In this document: piece after piece, positions 6,299 to 7,559 of the stretch | Numbering within the stretch: the stretch's first letter is position 1 | Layout of the letters: each line of letters opens with the position of its first letter | Translations under genes and position numbers: made by a program | Source of the DNA: Enterobacteriaceae bacterium UBA3516 | GTDB taxonomy: Bacteria > Pseudomonadota > Gammaproteobacteria > Enterobacterales > Enterobacteriaceae | Assembly: GCA_002377245.1 (NCBI GenBank) | Contig: DFPL01000288.1 | Span: 1-7,559 of the forward strand | DNA length: 7,559 bases | Direction of reading: 5' to 3' | The notes under the pieces: generated by a model | Seen by the model: only the letters and a program-made list of their open reading frames with translations | Told to the model about the DNA's origin: nothing | Databases searched by the model: none

Positions 6299-7303
6299 AT
6301 GAAATTTCTGGTCACCGGCGCGGCTGGCTTTATTGGTTTTCATGTCAGCGAGCGTCTCTTGCAGGCGGGCCATCAGGTCGTAGGGATAGATAACCTTAAT
6401 GATTATTATGATGTCAGCCTGAAACAGGCGCGTCTTGAACTGCTGACATCTGAGAATTTCAGCTTTAAAAAACTCGATCTGGCCGATCGTGAAGGTATGG
6501 CGCAACTGTTCGCTGACGAGAAATTCGATCGCGTTATTCATCTCGCTGCGCAGGCCGGTGTCCGCTACTCGCTGGAAAATCCCCTTGCCTACGCCGATGC
6601 CAATCTGATTGGCCATTTAAACGTACTTGAAGGCTGTCGCCACAACCGCGTGGGTCATCTGCTGTACGCCTCATCCAGTTCCGTTTATGGCCTGAACCGC
6701 AAAATGCCGTTCTCCACCGATGATTCCGTTGACCATCCGGTGTCGCTCTACGCCGCCACGAAAAAGGCTAACGAGCTGATGTCTCACACCTACTCACACC
6801 TGTACGGTTTGCCGACGACCGGTCTGCGTTTCTTCACCGTCTACGGTCCGTGGGGACGCCCGGATATGGCGCTGTTTAAGTTCACCAAAGCCATGCTCGA
6901 AGGCAAGAGCATTGATGTTTACAACTACGGCAAAATGAAGCGCGATTTTACCTATATCGATGATATCGCCGAAGCCATTATTCGTTTGCAGGATGTCATT
7001 CCTCAGGCGGATGCTAACTGGACCGTAGAAGAAGGCACACCGGCTACCAGCTCCGCGCCGTACCGTGTTTATAACATCGGTAATAGCTCTCCCGTTGAGC
7101 TGATGGATTACATTACTGCACTGGAAGAGGCCGTCGGCATCGAAGCACAGAAAAACATGATGCCTATCCAGCCTGGTGATGTGCTGGAAACCAGCGCGGA
7201 CACGAAAGCACTGTACAGCGTGATTGGCTTTAAACCGCAAACCTCGGTGAAACAGGGTGTGAAAAACTTTGTTGACTGGTATCGCGCCTTTTACCACGTA
7301 TAA
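6299..7303 (+). CDS. uge: UDP-glucuronate 4-epimerase (UDP-galacturonate-forming), extended SDR family
   Basis: This enzyme interconverts UDP-glucuronate and UDP-galacturonate at C4 through a transient 4-keto intermediate with tightly bound NAD+. UDP-GalA then serves LPS core, capsule or other surface glycans; in Klebsiella pneumoniae uge is needed for full LPS and capsule. The 334-residue protein from ATG 6299 shows the N-terminal Rossmann motif GAAGFIG (7-13), the NAD-ribose acidic residue in GIDNLNDYYD (Asp31), HLAAQAGVRYS (81-91), the catalytic serine region ASSSSVYG (124-131), and the YAATK pair Tyr151/Lys155. The downstream FTVYGPWGRPDMALFKFT block (179-196) is typical of the UDP-GlcA 4-epimerase branch rather than GalE. 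No signal peptide or membrane segment is visible, so it is cytoplasmic. It is convergent with ugd, whose product makes its substrate. Related names in other genera are gla, lspL and cap1J. The family is certain. The symbol rests on resemblance to Klebsiella Uge. Confidence 0.92.
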   Translation: MKFLVTGAAGFIGFHVSERLLQAGHQVVGIDNLNDYYDVSLKQARLELLTSENFSFKKLDLADREGMAQLFADEKFDRVIHLAAQAGVRYSLENPLAYADANLIGHLNVLEGCRHNRVGHLLYASSSSVYGLNRKMPFSTDDSVDHPVSLYAATKKANELMSHTYSHLYGLPTTGLRFFTVYGPWGRPDMALFKFTKAMLEGKSIDVYNYGKMKRDFTYIDDIAEAIIRLQDVIPQADANWTVEEGTPATSSAPYRVYNIGNSSPVELMDYITALEEAVGIEAQKNMMPIQPGDVLETSADTKALYSVIGFKPQTSVKQGVKNFVDWYRAFYHV

Positions 7304-7304
7304 A

Positions 7305-7328
7305 AAAACGGCCCCGCGGGGCCGTTTT
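7305..7328. terminator. Bidirectional intrinsic terminator between uge and ugd
   Basis: An almost perfect palindrome is made of an A run, CGGCCC, a CGCG loop, GGGCCG and a T run. The stem can extend to 10 bp (7305-7314 with 7319-7328). It has an A tract on the left and a T tract on the right, so it can form a hairpin plus U tail in both transcripts. It begins only 1 nt after the uge stop and 19 nt past the ugd stop, which fits shared termination of the two convergent genes. Confidence 0.9.
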
Positions 7329-7347
7329 CGTTTGTGCTGTCAGAGGG

Positions 7348-7559
7348 TTAGTCGTTACCGAACAGATCCCTGGTGTAGACTTTCTCTGCTACGTCAGAAA
7401 GTTCAGGTGCCATGCGGTTAGAGATAATCACATCGGCCTCCTGCTTAAATGCGTCCAGGTCACGCACCACACGGGAGTTGAAGAAATCATCTTCCTTCAT
7501 TACCGGTTCATAAACGATAACCTGCACGCCTTTGGCTTTGATGCGCTTCATAATCCCCT
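7348..7559 (-). CDS. ugd: UDP-glucose 6-dehydrogenase Ugd, C-terminal part (5' end outside window)
   Basis: Ugd oxidises UDP-glucose to UDP-glucuronate with two NAD+, supplying UDP-GlcA for capsule, colanic acid, L-Ara4N lipid A modification and, through Uge, UDP-GalA. Only the last 70 codons are present. The frame reads GIMKRIKAKGVQVIVYEP, then VMKEDDFFNSRVVRDL, DVISNRMAPEL-like residues and the terminal YTRDLFGND. This follows the end of E. coli Ugd closely. The frame stays open to the right window edge, so the methionine at 7551 is internal and not the start. The catalytic cysteine and lysine and the NAD-binding domain lie outside the window. It is transcribed toward uge and ends at TAA (7348-7350 on the complementary strand), just before the shared terminator. 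Confidence 0.95.
   Translation of the reverse strand, partial: GIMKRIKAKGVQVIVYEPVMKEDDFFNSRVVRDLDAFKQEADVIISNRMAPELSDVAEKVYTRDLFGND

Noticed and set aside
1..7559. Search for tRNAs, insertion sequences, CRISPR repeats, toxin-antitoxin or phage genes, and long repeats.
   Set aside because: Nothing was seen: nearly all of the window is occupied by conserved metabolic genes and the two short intergenic regions are accounted for.

Overview
The window is a chromosomal segment from a member of the Enterobacteriaceae. It holds seven complete histidine-biosynthesis genes in the order hisD-hisC-hisB-hisH-hisA-hisF-hisI, all on the + strand. They are followed by a complete UDP-glucuronate 4-epimerase gene (uge, + strand) and the 3' end of ugd (UDP-glucose 6-dehydrogenase, - strand), which runs off the right edge. 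The proteins are near-identical in length and motif to the E. coli/Salmonella enzymes. The fused hisB and hisIE genes and the tight gene overlaps are typical of enterics. An intact uge next to ugd and hisI points to the Klebsiella/Enterobacter/Raoultella/Leclercia side of the family rather than E. coli K-12, where wzz lies between ugd and hisI. This is a judgement from remembered gene orders, and no species call is made.

Layout: bases 1-37 are the spacer ahead of hisD; hisG must lie upstream but no recognisable HisG C-terminus is visible. From 38 to 6154 the his genes are packed with no gaps: ATGA overlaps at hisD/hisC and hisC/hisB, TGATG overlaps at hisB/hisH and hisH/hisA, a 19-nt overlap at hisA/hisF and a 7-nt overlap at hisF/hisI. 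Each start has a Shine-Dalgarno sequence lying inside the preceding gene. A GC-rich hairpin with a C/T-rich rather than T-only tail follows hisI, then a short AT-richer spacer with a weak promoter candidate, then uge. A strong, nearly perfectly symmetrical terminator at about 7305-7328 serves the convergent pair uge and ugd.

How the genes work together: with HisG (ATP phosphoribosyltransferase, outside the window) these products cover the whole route from PRPP and ATP to histidine. HisIE does the pyrophosphohydrolase and cyclohydrolase steps, HisA isomerises ProFAR, HisH-HisF forms the imidazole ring and releases AICAR, HisB dehydrates IGP and later dephosphorylates histidinol phosphate, HisC transaminates, and HisD oxidises histidinol to histidine. 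Ugd and Uge act in sequence on nucleotide sugars (UDP-Glc to UDP-GlcA to UDP-GalA), feeding capsule, LPS-core or other surface polysaccharides. The his operon therefore sits at the edge of the surface-polysaccharide region.

The segment is ordinary conserved chromosome. I found no mobile element, tRNA, CRISPR, phage gene or undescribed system. The most notable points are a Gly-to-Val change in a conserved HisF loop motif, the uge-for-wzz arrangement at the his/ugd junction, and the ambiguous termination between hisI and uge.
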